A stretch of 21,969 nt of DNA. Source: Deltaproteobacteria bacterium (lineage in GTDB: Bacteria; Desulfobacterota; Deferrimicrobia; Deferrimicrobiales; Deferrimicrobiaceae). The stretch's first letter is position 1, and each line of letters begins with the position of its first letter. Under the pieces are notes generated by a model, which did no database searches, had not been told where the DNA came from, and worked only from the letters and a program-made list of their open reading frames with translations. A program made the translations under genes and the position numbers. Below, piece by piece: positions 1-7,557 of this stretch. The DNA lies in assembly GCA_025357175.1 (NCBI GenBank), contig JANXPS010000272.1, forward strand, positions 1-21,969, written 5' to 3'.

Positions 1-1098
1 AACGAACTGGATGAGCAAGATCTCCAGTTTGGACGGATCTTCGCCGAGACCTTCCATGGACGCGCGCAGCCTGGGTGCGTACCCGTGGTGGTCGGCGCCC
101 CACAAGTCGAACATGCCGTCGAAACCTCGCCTGTATTTGTCACGATGATAGGCGACATCGGCGGCGAAATAGGTGGTTCGGCCGTCGGCGCGGACCAGGA
201 CGCGGTCCTTCTCGTCGCCATGGGCCATGCTGCGGAAAAAGAGGGCGCCCTCGCTTTCGTAAAGTTCGCCCCGCTCGCGCAGTTCGCGGATCGAGTCGTC
301 GACCAGCCCGGCGGCATGCAGGGTAGCTTCGCTGAACCAGTTGTCGAAACGCACCCGAAATCGATCGAGGTCGGACGCGATCCCTTCGAGAATCCGCCTG
401 CTCGCCTCACGCGTGAACACGGGCAGCGCCTCTTCCTCCGTCGATCCGGCATACCGGTCGCCGACCTCTGCGCGGAACGTTTCGGCGAGTTCGATCATGT
501 ACTCGCCCTTGTACCCGTTTTCAGGGATGTCGGCATCGACTCCGCAGAGCTGAAGGTAGCGCGCGAGGAGCGAACGGCCCAGGTTGTCCATCTGGTTGCC
601 GATGTCGTTCACGTAATATTCCCGCGTGACGTCATATCCTGCGAATTCGAGCAGCCGTCCGAGCGTGTCGCCGACTGCGGCCCCCCGGCCGTGACCGACA
701 TGCAGCGGCCCGGTCGGGTTGGCCGAAACGAACTCGAGAAGGATCTTTTTGCCCCGGCCTTCGTCGGATGAGCCGAATCGCCCCCGCTCGACAAGAACGG
801 CGGCCGTGACCGCGCGCCAGGCCGAATCGGACAGGAAAAGATTGATGAATCCGGGGCCCGCGACTCCGAGTTCCCGAAACCACCCGCCCGTGTCCTGTTC
901 GCGAATCGCGGACAGCAGTTCGTTCGCGACTTCGCGAGGGTTTTTCTTGAGTTGACGGGCAAGCTGCATGGCGACGTTGGTGGAATAATCGCCATGGTCT
1001 TCCTGCCGGGGAAATTCGAGGAGAACCGGAACGCCCTCTTCGATTCCCCATTCATCGAGTTTCTTGCGGACGGCTGAACGTACCAGCGTCCCGGTCAT
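1..1098 (-). CDS. argS: Arginyl-tRNA synthetase, 3' end cut off by window edge
   Basis: This is a cytoplasmic class I aminoacyl-tRNA synthetase that charges tRNA-Arg with arginine. The visible 366 residues begin MTGTLVRSAVRKKLDEWGIE and run off the window edge at base 1. Bacterial ArgS is usually about 550-580 aa, so roughly a third is missing. The class I HIGH signature is present as HVGH within the segment NPTGPLHVGHGRGAAVGD. It is followed by the ArgS-typical YYVNDIGNQ stretch and, near the visible end, WGADHHGY. The N-terminal additional domain (GDYSTNVAMQLA) is also recognisable. I chose the ATG at 1098 because it gives the expected N-terminus; the Shine-Dalgarno in front of it is weak. 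The gene lies 101 bp after the diguanylate cyclase gene, with its own candidate promoter in between. The identification is firm. Confidence 0.96.
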   Translation of the reverse strand, partial: MTGTLVRSAVRKKLDEWGIEEGVPVLLEFPRQEDHGDYSTNVAMQLARQLKKNPREVANELLSAIREQDTGGWFRELGVAGPGFINLFLSDSAWRAVTAAVLVERGRFGSSDEGRGKKILLEFVSANPTGPLHVGHGRGAAVGDTLGRLLEFAGYDVTREYYVNDIGNQMDNLGRSLLARYLQLCGVDADIPENGYKGEYMIELAETFRAEVGDRYAGSTEEEALPVFTREASRRILEGIASDLDRFRVRFDNWFSEATLHAAGLVDDSIRELRERGELYESEGALFFRSMAHGDEKDRVLVRADGRTTYFAADVAYHRDKYRRGFDGMFDLWGADHHGYAPRLRASMEGLGEDPSKLEILLIQFV

Positions 1099-1199
1099 CA
1101 GACGGACGTCCAAATCAGGCCCCGAATGCTAATTTATTTAATAAAGTAGACAGTTTATCTCCTGCGACCTGAGAGCGTCAACGGCAAATCGCCCTCCCC
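1099..1199 (-). promoter_or_regulatory. argS upstream region with candidate promoter
   Basis: This is the only non-coding stretch between the cyclase gene and argS. Read on the minus strand, it has TTGACG at 1181-1176 and TAAACT at 1157-1152, separated by 18 bp. This is a plausible sigma-70-like promoter with a good -35 and a mediocre -10 (4 of 6 matches). The TTGACG sits in the same CGTTGACGC context as the strong promoter in front of fur. Just downstream lies an AT-rich imperfect palindrome, listed separately. I see no intrinsic terminator for the cyclase gene here, so read-through into argS is possible. The promoter call is by eye only. Confidence 0.4.
1129..1149. repeat. AT-rich near-palindrome in the argS leader
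   Basis: CTAATTTATT at 1129-1138 pairs with AATAAAGTAG at 1140-1149 around a single central T, matching at 9 of 10 positions. It lies between the candidate -10 box and the argS start, near the predicted transcription start. It stands out as very AT-rich in a GC-rich window. It could be an operator or a weak leader hairpin. It could also be simple AT-rich promoter DNA. Confidence 0.35.
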
Positions 1200-3053
1200 T
1201 CAGGCGTGAAGGGTCGCCCTGTCCCGTCCACCGGCTTTCGACTGGTAAAGTGCCTCGTCGGATCGCTTGAGCAGCTCCTCCCCGCAAACCCCATGTTGCG
1301 GGTAGCAAGCCACGCCCATCGAAGCCGTGACGGAAATCTCCTTGCCGGAGAAATTGTATTTTACGTTCCGGATCAGCGACCGGAGCCGTTCCGCGGCCTG
1401 CATCGCCTTCGCGGGATCGACGTCCTCCAGATAGAGAATGAATTCCTCTCCCCCGTATCTTCCCGCGAAATCCCCTTTTCGAACCGTCCGGGCGATGACG
1501 CCGGCGATCGTTCGAATGACCTCGTCCCCTGCGGGATGACCGTACCCGTCGTTAATCCGCTTGAAGTGGTCGACATCGAGCATGATGACGGCACAAGGCC
1601 GCCGCTGGTCCAGCCGTGAAAGCACCTTTTCGAGCGTCGAGCAAAAGGTCTTCCGGTTCAACAAACCGGTGAGTCCGTCTTTCTGGGCTTCGTCCGCGAG
1701 GTGCTCGACTTCCTCGGCATGGGAAATCCCCATTCGCATGACGTTCAGGAACTGTTCTCCCCGCCGGGCGTCCCGGTCGCCGAAAACATCTTCTCCCGCC
1801 CTGGACAGGCATGCCATGACCCCTGTGAAGCCATCGGGCAGCGTAACGGGAAACAGGATGGTGCCACCGTCTTCGGATTCGGACCATTTGGGCGGCAACG
1901 GCTGGAGCCCGCTTCCCGCCTTGACGGATCGGAACTTCCCTTCCCGTGCGACCCACCCGACAAAGCTGTCTTCAAGCGGTTCCCACGCCTCGGGGCTGTC
2001 GAACGATCCGTCTTCTCTGGCTTCCCAGGCGATTTTTCCCCTGACGCCCTCCCGGTCGACCTGGATCATCAGGACACGCCTTGCATCGAGATGGTTACGG
2101 ACCGCTTCCGCCGTGATCCGGTAAAGTTCCACCCGGCGGGACTGCTCGCCGGCCGATCCTTCCATGGAATGCTCCGCCACGGCGGCGATCTGCCCGACCA
2201 GCCGATAGATGCAGTCCGCCCGTTCGACCTCCCAATAGAGGCTCTCGATCCTTTTTTTCAGTTCGAGTTCCCTGCCGATGAAGAATGCTCCCTGCTCCAG
2301 CATCTGTACCGTCTGCTCGTCCGTCGACGTCTCGTCCGACCGGACCGCGCCCAGGATTCCCGAGATGCCGGAATCGGTCGGGACGGGTACCAGGGCGAAG
2401 CCGTTGCGAGTTTCGCCCGGGGCAGAACGAACGGTCCTGCGGTTGGACAACAGGCGCCCGGCCAGCGGCCGCATGGATTCCGGCAACGGAGCGCCGAGGG
2501 ACAGCCCGCTGCCGGGAGGTTGCGATTCCACGATCCGCAGAGGATCGCCCTGGGCGAAAAACAGCAGGTCGTTTGCGCCAAGAGGAAGGATTCCTTCGAT
2601 GACGCGGCGTATTCCTTCGATCGGGTCCGCGAACTTCCTAAGGTGGTCAAGCCTGTCCGTCGGTGAGGGCTCGTCGATGGCGGGAGGTTTCGGGTGAAAA
2701 TCACTGGCGGGCGCCACGTCCATCCCCCACGCGCCCCGCGAGGTCCGGCGTCTATTTTCAATGCGGAGAAATCCCTGGGGCCAGGGAATCCAGCGGCTGA
2801 GGAAAAACCCGAAGGAAAGAAACATCAGCGCGTTGGCTGCGATTCCGGCCAGATCCTGTGAAATCGGCACGGACCGGAAAAGGAGAATCCATGCCGACAT
2901 GATCGCGGAGGCGACGAAACAGTCGGAAACAGGCAGGAACCAGGCGAAGAGCATGAAGAGCGGCGCTTCGATTATCCGGGTCCCGGCAATGAACGGGTAA
3001 AGCGCGTGGAGTTCGAGGAGTCCCGCGGCAAGCCAAGAAAGGATGACCGGCAC
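1200..3053 (-). CDS. Membrane GAF-GGDEF diguanylate cyclase
   Basis: The predicted enzyme makes cyclic di-GMP from two GTP. From the GTG at 3053 it is 617 aa. The N-terminus (about 1-92) is hydrophobic, with several membrane segments. Two GAF-like sensory regions follow, at roughly 110-270 and 280-460. The C-terminal GGDEF domain runs from about 465 and carries the metal-binding DVDHFKRIND segment, the active-site GGEEF at 534-538 and an RxxD product-inhibition site (RKGD) five residues before it, so it should be active and feedback-inhibited. The start is uncertain: the same frame stays open upstream through the end of ftsB and encodes further hydrophobic helices, but has no ATG, GTG or TTG there. 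A CTG at 3203 would give 667 aa and has a G-rich ribosome-site candidate before it, while the GTG at 3053 has none. The gene follows ftsB and precedes argS. Confidence 0.9.
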   Translation of the reverse strand: MPVILSWLAAGLLELHALYPFIAGTRIIEAPLFMLFAWFLPVSDCFVASAIMSAWILLFRSVPISQDLAGIAANALMFLSFGFFLSRWIPWPQGFLRIENRRRTSRGAWGMDVAPASDFHPKPPAIDEPSPTDRLDHLRKFADPIEGIRRVIEGILPLGANDLLFFAQGDPLRIVESQPPGSGLSLGAPLPESMRPLAGRLLSNRRTVRSAPGETRNGFALVPVPTDSGISGILGAVRSDETSTDEQTVQMLEQGAFFIGRELELKKRIESLYWEVERADCIYRLVGQIAAVAEHSMEGSAGEQSRRVELYRITAEAVRNHLDARRVLMIQVDREGVRGKIAWEAREDGSFDSPEAWEPLEDSFVGWVAREGKFRSVKAGSGLQPLPPKWSESEDGGTILFPVTLPDGFTGVMACLSRAGEDVFGDRDARRGEQFLNVMRMGISHAEEVEHLADEAQKDGLTGLLNRKTFCSTLEKVLSRLDQRRPCAVIMLDVDHFKRINDGYGHPAGDEVIRTIAGVIARTVRKGDFAGRYGGEEFILYLEDVDPAKAMQAAERLRSLIRNVKYNFSGKEISVTASMGVACYPQHGVCGEELLKRSDEALYQSKAGGRDRATLHA

Positions 3054-3234
3054 ATCGGGCAGCGAGTAGATTCGGCGGGACGAAAGCAGCCCGTGCCCGG
3101 TCAGGATCGCGGAAACCAGAAAAGGGACCGACGCCCACCAAGGTGCCGCTCCCCTGAAGTTCCACCAGGGAGTGGCCTGGAGAAACAGGAGGGCGACTAG
3201 CAGATGCGCGATCGCCCCCCCTTGCTTGAGTTTG

Positions 3235-3627
3235 TTATGGACGGCCCGGTCCTCGCTGCGTGTCTGCTCTCGGCGGCAATGTTGCCGCGTTGTCGCCGCG
3301 CGTGTCGATGACGACCTCGCCGGGATATACGAGCCCCATCTCGCGGGCTCGTTTCTCGATGATGTCCCGGCTGGTACGAAGTTTATGGACCTCGTCCTGG
3401 AGCCGGTTCTTTTCTAGCCGGAGCTTTTCGTTTTCGGCCCTGAGCTGCTGTTCCGCCCGGGAGAGTTTCCAGGTGCCGATCACGCCCTGTTCGTGGACCA
3501 GCGTGATGACGAGGACGGCGAGCCCGATGAGGAATAGAAGTCCCCTCAAATAGCGACGCAACCGGTTGGTGCTTCTGCCGGTTCCGGTGACCCGTTCGAT
3601 TTGCTGTCGAATTTCGTGGTTGCCCAT
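3235..3627 (-). CDS. ftsB: Septum formation initiator, FtsB/DivIC family
   Basis: This is a small bitopic inner-membrane protein of the divisome; in this family it partners FtsL and FtsQ to activate septal peptidoglycan synthesis. It has 130 residues. A basic cytoplasmic head (about 1-27) is followed by one membrane helix at about 28-46. A leucine- and glutamate-rich coiled coil at about 55-97 (AENEKLRLEKNRLQDEV) follows, then the family-typical AREMGLVYPGEVV ending at about 106. The last 20 residues are low complexity. The ATG at 3627 lies 10 bases after the stop of the 30-heme cytochrome gene. The perfect AAGGAGGT at 3652-3645 is 17 bases from that ATG but 8 bases from an in-frame CTG at 3636, which would add three residues. 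The family call is strong. ftsB could be chosen over divIC only by convention. Confidence 0.85.
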   Translation of the reverse strand: MGNHEIRQQIERVTGTGRSTNRLRRYLRGLLFLIGLAVLVITLVHEQGVIGTWKLSRAEQQLRAENEKLRLEKNRLQDEVHKLRTSRDIIEKRAREMGLVYPGEVVIDTRGDNAATLPPRADTQRGPGRP

Positions 3628-3637
3628 GGTGGCCAGT

Positions 3638-6433
3638 TTAATCGACCTCCTTGCGGGGAAGTACATGAAATTTCCTGGCGTGGACGGCGGCATCCCCCCG
3701 ATGGCAGGTGCCGCAGATTTCCGCGATGAAATTGTCGGACGAATCCCTCAGGTAGGCGCCGGAGAGGCGTTCCTTCTTCCCCGGCGCGACGGCGACCCCC
3801 GCATGCGGGTCGTGGCAGGTCAGGCAGCCGATGCGGCCGCTGAGGCCCGGCTTTCCGTTGTCGTCGAACAGCGGGAATAGCGCCTTTCCTTCTTCCTCGA
3901 ATCGCCCGACCATCGTGATGCTGGATTCGAGCGTGACGTTGCCGCCGTAGTTGGTTGGAACCTTTTTCTTTCGTGTCGGGTGTTCTATCAGAGCCGGAAG
4001 CGGTGCGAGCCCGCCTTCCTGGTGGCATCGCAGGCAGGGACGGTTGGGCGGGAATATTTCCTCGAACGCGCGCCGCTTGATCGCTGGCACCTCAGGTTCC
4101 TTGTGAACGGGGTGACAGCTTCCGCAGACTCCGCCATCGAGTTCGCCATGCGGAGTCCCGATCAGGCGGTCGGTCTTCGGGTGGCACGCAACGCACAACG
4201 CCTCCGTCGCCTTCGCCTCGGATTCGCCCCGGGGGTGGATCCTGTGGCAGACGGTGCACCCCTTCCCTTTTTCGAGATGGCGCGCTGCGGTCCCTTTTTC
4301 CTTGCCCTCGTGGCAACCGGGGCAGCCGGCGTTGCTCTTGACATCCCCATGGGGGGGATGACACGAGGCGCAATCGGCCTTGGCGTGCGAGGCGATCGTC
4401 TTGTGGCAGGGGAGGCAATCTCCGTTTCGAGTCAGTGTTGTCTCGGTCTGCTCCGCCGGCCGCCGGAGAAGTTTGCCGGTGCCCAACCCGACGGGGACGA
4501 AACCCGTACCGTGGACATCGTGGCAGGATGTGCAAACGAGCATGCCGGCGACACCGCCGTTCTTCGCGTTCGAGAGGGGATAGATGTCCGGGAGCGGACG
4601 TCCCACCAGCACATTGAGAGGATGCCCCCCCTTGGACACGGATGAGGCGAGGCCCTTGTCCTTGTGGCATGACCGGCAGACCCCCTCGCCAGGTTCGGCG
4701 GAGGAAGGGTCCGGAGTGACTCCGAGCATCCAGGGGGAGGTGCCGCCGTGCGGAACGTGGCAGGGTTCGCAGAACCCCTCTCCGGCTACCCCGCGAAGAT
4801 CGTGCGGCGTCAGCGCGACGTTTTCCCTTTCGGGATGGCAGGCGGTGCAAAGGAAGCCGGACGGGCGGTAATTTTTCCGGAGCCGATTCGGGAATTCGGT
4901 CGTGCCGTGGGGCTGGTGGCACGTCGGGCACGAAATCGTCCCGATCCGGACGGAACGACCACGGGAATCGAATGCGGGCATTTCGGGGGGTCGACGGGTA
5001 GACCGGTCGGCTTCGCCCTCGGGATGCATCGATACCCGCGGGTGGCATTCGGAGCACAGTTTCTTCCAGGGATCGTCGGTCGTGTCGCTCCGGCCGTGGA
5101 CCGGGTGGCAAATCCCGCAACCCGAATCCTTCTTTGCGCTGCCGGTGTGCGACTTTCCCCGTTTTTCCTCGTGGCAGGGATTGCAGATCGCGTTTTCCCC
5201 GGCAGCGCCGACGATCAGGGCGGAGCCCGGCAAGGCGTTGTGGACCGAGTGGCATGTCCTGCAAACGATCTCGCCCTTGGGACCGAGCACGAGCCGTTTC
5301 CCTTTGCCCGCGACGGACTCGAGGCGCTTCTTTTCAATCCTTTCGAAAACGGGATGAGAGAGGACGATCCCCCGGATTTCGCTGATAGTGTTCTGCTGGT
5401 CGTGACACTCGAAACAGGAATACGCCTTCGCGGACAGCAGCAGCGGAGTTCCGGGCGAGGCCTTGTGGATCGCGTGACAACGGAAACAGAGGTCCTGTTT
5501 TTCGCCGACCTTCGTGACGTGCATGCCTTTATCACGGGCCTGCTTCGCCGTTTCGGCCTTGTATGCGGGATGGCAACGCGCGCAGAGGATCTCGGGGCGG
5601 ATCTCCCGCCCGCGCAACGCCCTGCCCCCTTCGCCGATACGCGTGTGGAATACGTGACAGGAAAGGCAGTCGCCGACGGCCGGATGGGACGGCTTTCCCG
5701 CTACCGCCTTGAGTGCCGGATGGCAGCCGGCACAGAGCGCCGCGCCTCCCGTTGCGGGACTTCCGGGCTTTGGATGGACGGGATGACACGATACGCATTC
5801 GGGAAATGGATGCCCCGCACCGGTTTCCGACGATGCAAGCGCGGTGGGGTGTCCCCCTTTGCCCGCGGCGTCTCGCAGAGGGTGGCACCGGAAACAGAGC
5901 GTTTCGCGACTTTCCCGGAGCAGCGACCGGCCAACGCCGCCGTGCGCCCGGTGGCATTCCTTGCAGCCGCCCTCCGGAAATTCTCCCTTATGAATTCCTC
6001 CCTGCCTGGCGGCCTGGTTCGGGTGGCATCCGACGCACTGGCCCTCGGAATTCCGCCGGATCGACACGCCGGTCCCCGCCAGGAGAGACCACCCGCCGCC
6101 TTTCGTATGGGGGGAATGGCATCGGGAACAGCGCTTCGCATCTCCCTTTTCGCTTCCGCCGGCCGCTGGGTGCTGGGCGCCCCGCCAGATCGCCGCCCGG
6201 GAATCGGACACGACACCGTTATGGCAACTGGAACAGACTCGCTCTTCCCCGAAATCCCGGACACGGCTGGCCGGGACGAATCGACCGTCGAAAAAGACGC
6301 TTTGCCGTATATGGCAAAGGGAGCACTTTTCCTGGTCGTACACATCGGCGGCAATCGCCGGACGCACCTCCGCCGAATGAATTGCGGCGGAAGCCAGCAA
6401 CAGCGATATCGCGATCAGCCGGAAAAACCGCAA
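3638..6433 (-). CDS. Giant multiheme cytochrome c with 30 CXXCH sites
   Basis: A 931-aa secreted protein predicted to be packed with covalent c-type hemes and to serve as a long electron wire. I count 30 CXXCH motifs between residues 37 and 911, about one per 30 residues. Many continue as CHxxH (for example CVSCHPVH, CGICHPVH, CGSCHPVH), the doubled-CXXCH style of cytochrome c3-related proteins, with abundant spare His as sixth ligands. An N-terminal signal peptide (hydrophobic core RLIAISLLLASAA, likely cleavage after about residue 29) points to the periplasm or beyond; no lipobox and no other membrane helix were seen. The start is TTG at 6433, five bases after the preceding stop; it is the only start that gives the signal peptide. 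The gene is last in the cytochrome block, ahead of ftsB. Whether the protein is periplasmic, outer-membrane or extracellular cannot be read from the sequence. It is too large and repetitive to assign to a named cytochrome. Confidence 0.95.
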   Translation of the reverse strand: MRFFRLIAISLLLASAAIHSAEVRPAIAADVYDQEKCSLCHIRQSVFFDGRFVPASRVRDFGEERVCSSCHNGVVSDSRAAIWRGAQHPAAGGSEKGDAKRCSRCHSPHTKGGGWSLLAGTGVSIRRNSEGQCVGCHPNQAARQGGIHKGEFPEGGCKECHRAHGGVGRSLLRESRETLCFRCHPLRDAAGKGGHPTALASSETGAGHPFPECVSCHPVHPKPGSPATGGAALCAGCHPALKAVAGKPSHPAVGDCLSCHVFHTRIGEGGRALRGREIRPEILCARCHPAYKAETAKQARDKGMHVTKVGEKQDLCFRCHAIHKASPGTPLLLSAKAYSCFECHDQQNTISEIRGIVLSHPVFERIEKKRLESVAGKGKRLVLGPKGEIVCRTCHSVHNALPGSALIVGAAGENAICNPCHEEKRGKSHTGSAKKDSGCGICHPVHGRSDTTDDPWKKLCSECHPRVSMHPEGEADRSTRRPPEMPAFDSRGRSVRIGTISCPTCHQPHGTTEFPNRLRKNYRPSGFLCTACHPERENVALTPHDLRGVAGEGFCEPCHVPHGGTSPWMLGVTPDPSSAEPGEGVCRSCHKDKGLASSVSKGGHPLNVLVGRPLPDIYPLSNAKNGGVAGMLVCTSCHDVHGTGFVPVGLGTGKLLRRPAEQTETTLTRNGDCLPCHKTIASHAKADCASCHPPHGDVKSNAGCPGCHEGKEKGTAARHLEKGKGCTVCHRIHPRGESEAKATEALCVACHPKTDRLIGTPHGELDGGVCGSCHPVHKEPEVPAIKRRAFEEIFPPNRPCLRCHQEGGLAPLPALIEHPTRKKKVPTNYGGNVTLESSITMVGRFEEEGKALFPLFDDNGKPGLSGRIGCLTCHDPHAGVAVAPGKKERLSGAYLRDSSDNFIAEICGTCHRGDAAVHARKFHVLPRKEVD
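3645..3652 (-). promoter_or_regulatory. Shine-Dalgarno of ftsB inside the cytochrome gene end
   Basis: AAGGAGGT on the minus strand overlaps the last codons (Lys-Glu-Val) of the 30-heme cytochrome gene. Its distance to the ATG at 3627 is 17 bases, which is long. Its distance to the in-frame CTG at 3636 is 8 bases, which is ideal. It therefore bears on the choice of the ftsB start and suggests translational coupling to the cytochrome gene. Confidence 0.6.
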
Positions 6434-6438
6434 GTCCT

Positions 6439-6645
6439 TTATCCCGCGATTTCCCGCTTGAACAGGATGAAGGCCCCCCGCACCTCGCCGGTCGGCAACG
6501 TGAAAGGAACAGAGCCGACCATTTCCCAGCCCTCTTGCCCGGCGCGGTTCAGCTTGTCCATTTCGATCCCGGTTTTAGGCAATCCGCCGAATATCTCGGG
6601 ACGCTTTACGAATATTTGTCCGTATTCCCATTTCTTCGCTTCCAT
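6439..6645 (-). CDS. Small DUF4177-like protein
   Basis: The encoded protein has 68 residues. It shows the pattern typical of DUF4177 proteins: an N-terminal KKWEY strand, a central LNRAGQEGWEMVG helix-strand segment, and a C-terminal strand ending in AFILFKRE. The biochemical function of the family is unknown to me. There is no signal peptide, membrane helix or heme site, so it is probably cytoplasmic. I prefer the ATG at 6645 over a GTG two codons earlier because AGAGGG lies five bases before it. A small hairpin (CTCTT...AAGAG) also sits just upstream in the 24-bp gap after the NHL gene. It lies five bases before the 30-heme cytochrome gene and is probably cotranscribed with it. A cytoplasmic small protein here is unexpected. 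Confidence 0.75.
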   Translation of the reverse strand: MEAKKWEYGQIFVKRPEIFGGLPKTGIEMDKLNRAGQEGWEMVGSVPFTLPTGEVRGAFILFKREIAG

Positions 6646-6669
6646 CGTCACCCTCTTTTTCGAAGAGTC

Positions 6670-7557
6670 TTATTTTATGGACATGGCGAGAGTGCCTTCC
6701 CGCTGATCCGCGATCCAGACGCCTTCCGTACCTTCCGCCAGGCCGGCCGGGTCTCCGAAAACGACCGGCTTGCCGTCGGTGGAAACAGCCCGAACGAAAT
6801 CTCCTTTTTCGTCGAACATCTGCACCAGTCCGGTGTAGCTGTCACCGACCCAGATTCGGCCCCGGCTGTCGAGCGCAAGTCCCGTCGGCCTGAAAATCTT
6901 TCCCTCGCCCGCGCCAAACCGCTTGAGAGTCCCGAGGTATTGACCGAAGGCGGAAAACCACTGAACCCTCGCGTTCATCACGTCGGTGACGTAGATGCGC
7001 CCGCTCGGGTCCGCGGCGATGCGAAAGGGGGTATCGAATTCTCCGGCATGATCGCCCTTCCTGCCCCAGCCCTCCTGGCCGCCCCCCTTGCGCTTGAAAG
7101 AGACGACGCGATTGTTCCGGTTATCCACGGCGAAAATCGAATCGCCGTAGGAACAGACACCCGTCAGCCTTGCCCCCTTGCCCGCGGAATATTCCCGGCG
7201 CAGTTTCCCGGAGATATCGACTTCAAGCACGCGGCCGCCATCGCCGTCGGCGACCAGGAGCATCCCGTCGGAGGTGACGCCGATTCCCATCGGGTCCTTC
7301 CAGCTGCCCCGTCCCTGGATCTCGCGGATGAATTCCCCTTTCGGCGAATAGATCGCGATCGATCTTGATCCGCTGTCGAGGAGAAAGACGACGCCGCGCC
7401 GGTCGATCGCCACGTCGGATGGAAAGCCGAACGTGCGGGGACCTGCCTTGTGCAGCGATATTCCGCCGGACTTGCGCCCTTCGACGGCGGGCGCTGGAGA
7501 AGTCGCACCAACCAGAAGAAGGAAGCACAATAGGGCCGGTCCGGTGCGGCGGATCAA
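6670..7557 (-). CDS. Secreted NHL-repeat beta-propeller protein
   Basis: A 295-aa exported protein predicted to fold as a roughly six-bladed beta-propeller. The start is the TTG at 7557, overlapping the upstream TGA in a TTGA junction; it gives a signal peptide (core GPALLCFLLLVGATSPAPA). An in-frame upstream extension exists but reads through the previous gene and is arginine-rich shadow sequence. The repeats have the NHL pattern, for example FPSDVAIDRRGVVFLLDSGS, PFRIAADPSGRIYVTDVMNA and PTGLALDSRGRIWVGDSYTG, each a 'P.gia.d..G.iyV.D....rv' blade. There are no heme sites and no other catalytic motif. NHL propellers usually act as binding or scaffold platforms. Its position between cytochrome genes suggests it binds or organises the cytochromes, which is an inference. 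Confidence 0.88.
   Translation of the reverse strand: MIRRTGPALLCFLLLVGATSPAPAVEGRKSGGISLHKAGPRTFGFPSDVAIDRRGVVFLLDSGSRSIAIYSPKGEFIREIQGRGSWKDPMGIGVTSDGMLLVADGDGGRVLEVDISGKLRREYSAGKGARLTGVCSYGDSIFAVDNRNNRVVSFKRKGGGQEGWGRKGDHAGEFDTPFRIAADPSGRIYVTDVMNARVQWFSAFGQYLGTLKRFGAGEGKIFRPTGLALDSRGRIWVGDSYTGLVQMFDEKGDFVRAVSTDGKPVVFGDPAGLAEGTEGVWIADQREGTLAMSIK

Noticed and set aside
85..771. Plus-strand open frame opposite argS
   Set aside because: It is the antisense shadow of a clear arginyl-tRNA synthetase reading frame and shows no family features.
6646..6669. Small hairpin ahead of the DUF4177 gene
   Set aside because: The five-base stem overlaps the ribosome site region and has no terminator T-run; too weak to call a regulatory element.
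4748..6706. Long plus-strand open frame of 652 codons
   Set aside because: It lies opposite the 30-heme cytochrome; high GC and the regular Cys/His codons keep the antisense frame open. No ribosome site or domain was seen.
5713..7368. Plus-strand open frame of 551 codons rich in Arg and Pro
   Set aside because: It is antisense to the cytochrome, DUF4177 and NHL genes with composition typical of a shadow frame.
7342..7372. GATC-rich stretch resembling clustered Dam sites
   Set aside because: It lies within the NHL coding sequence and follows from the encoded residues; no origin features are nearby.
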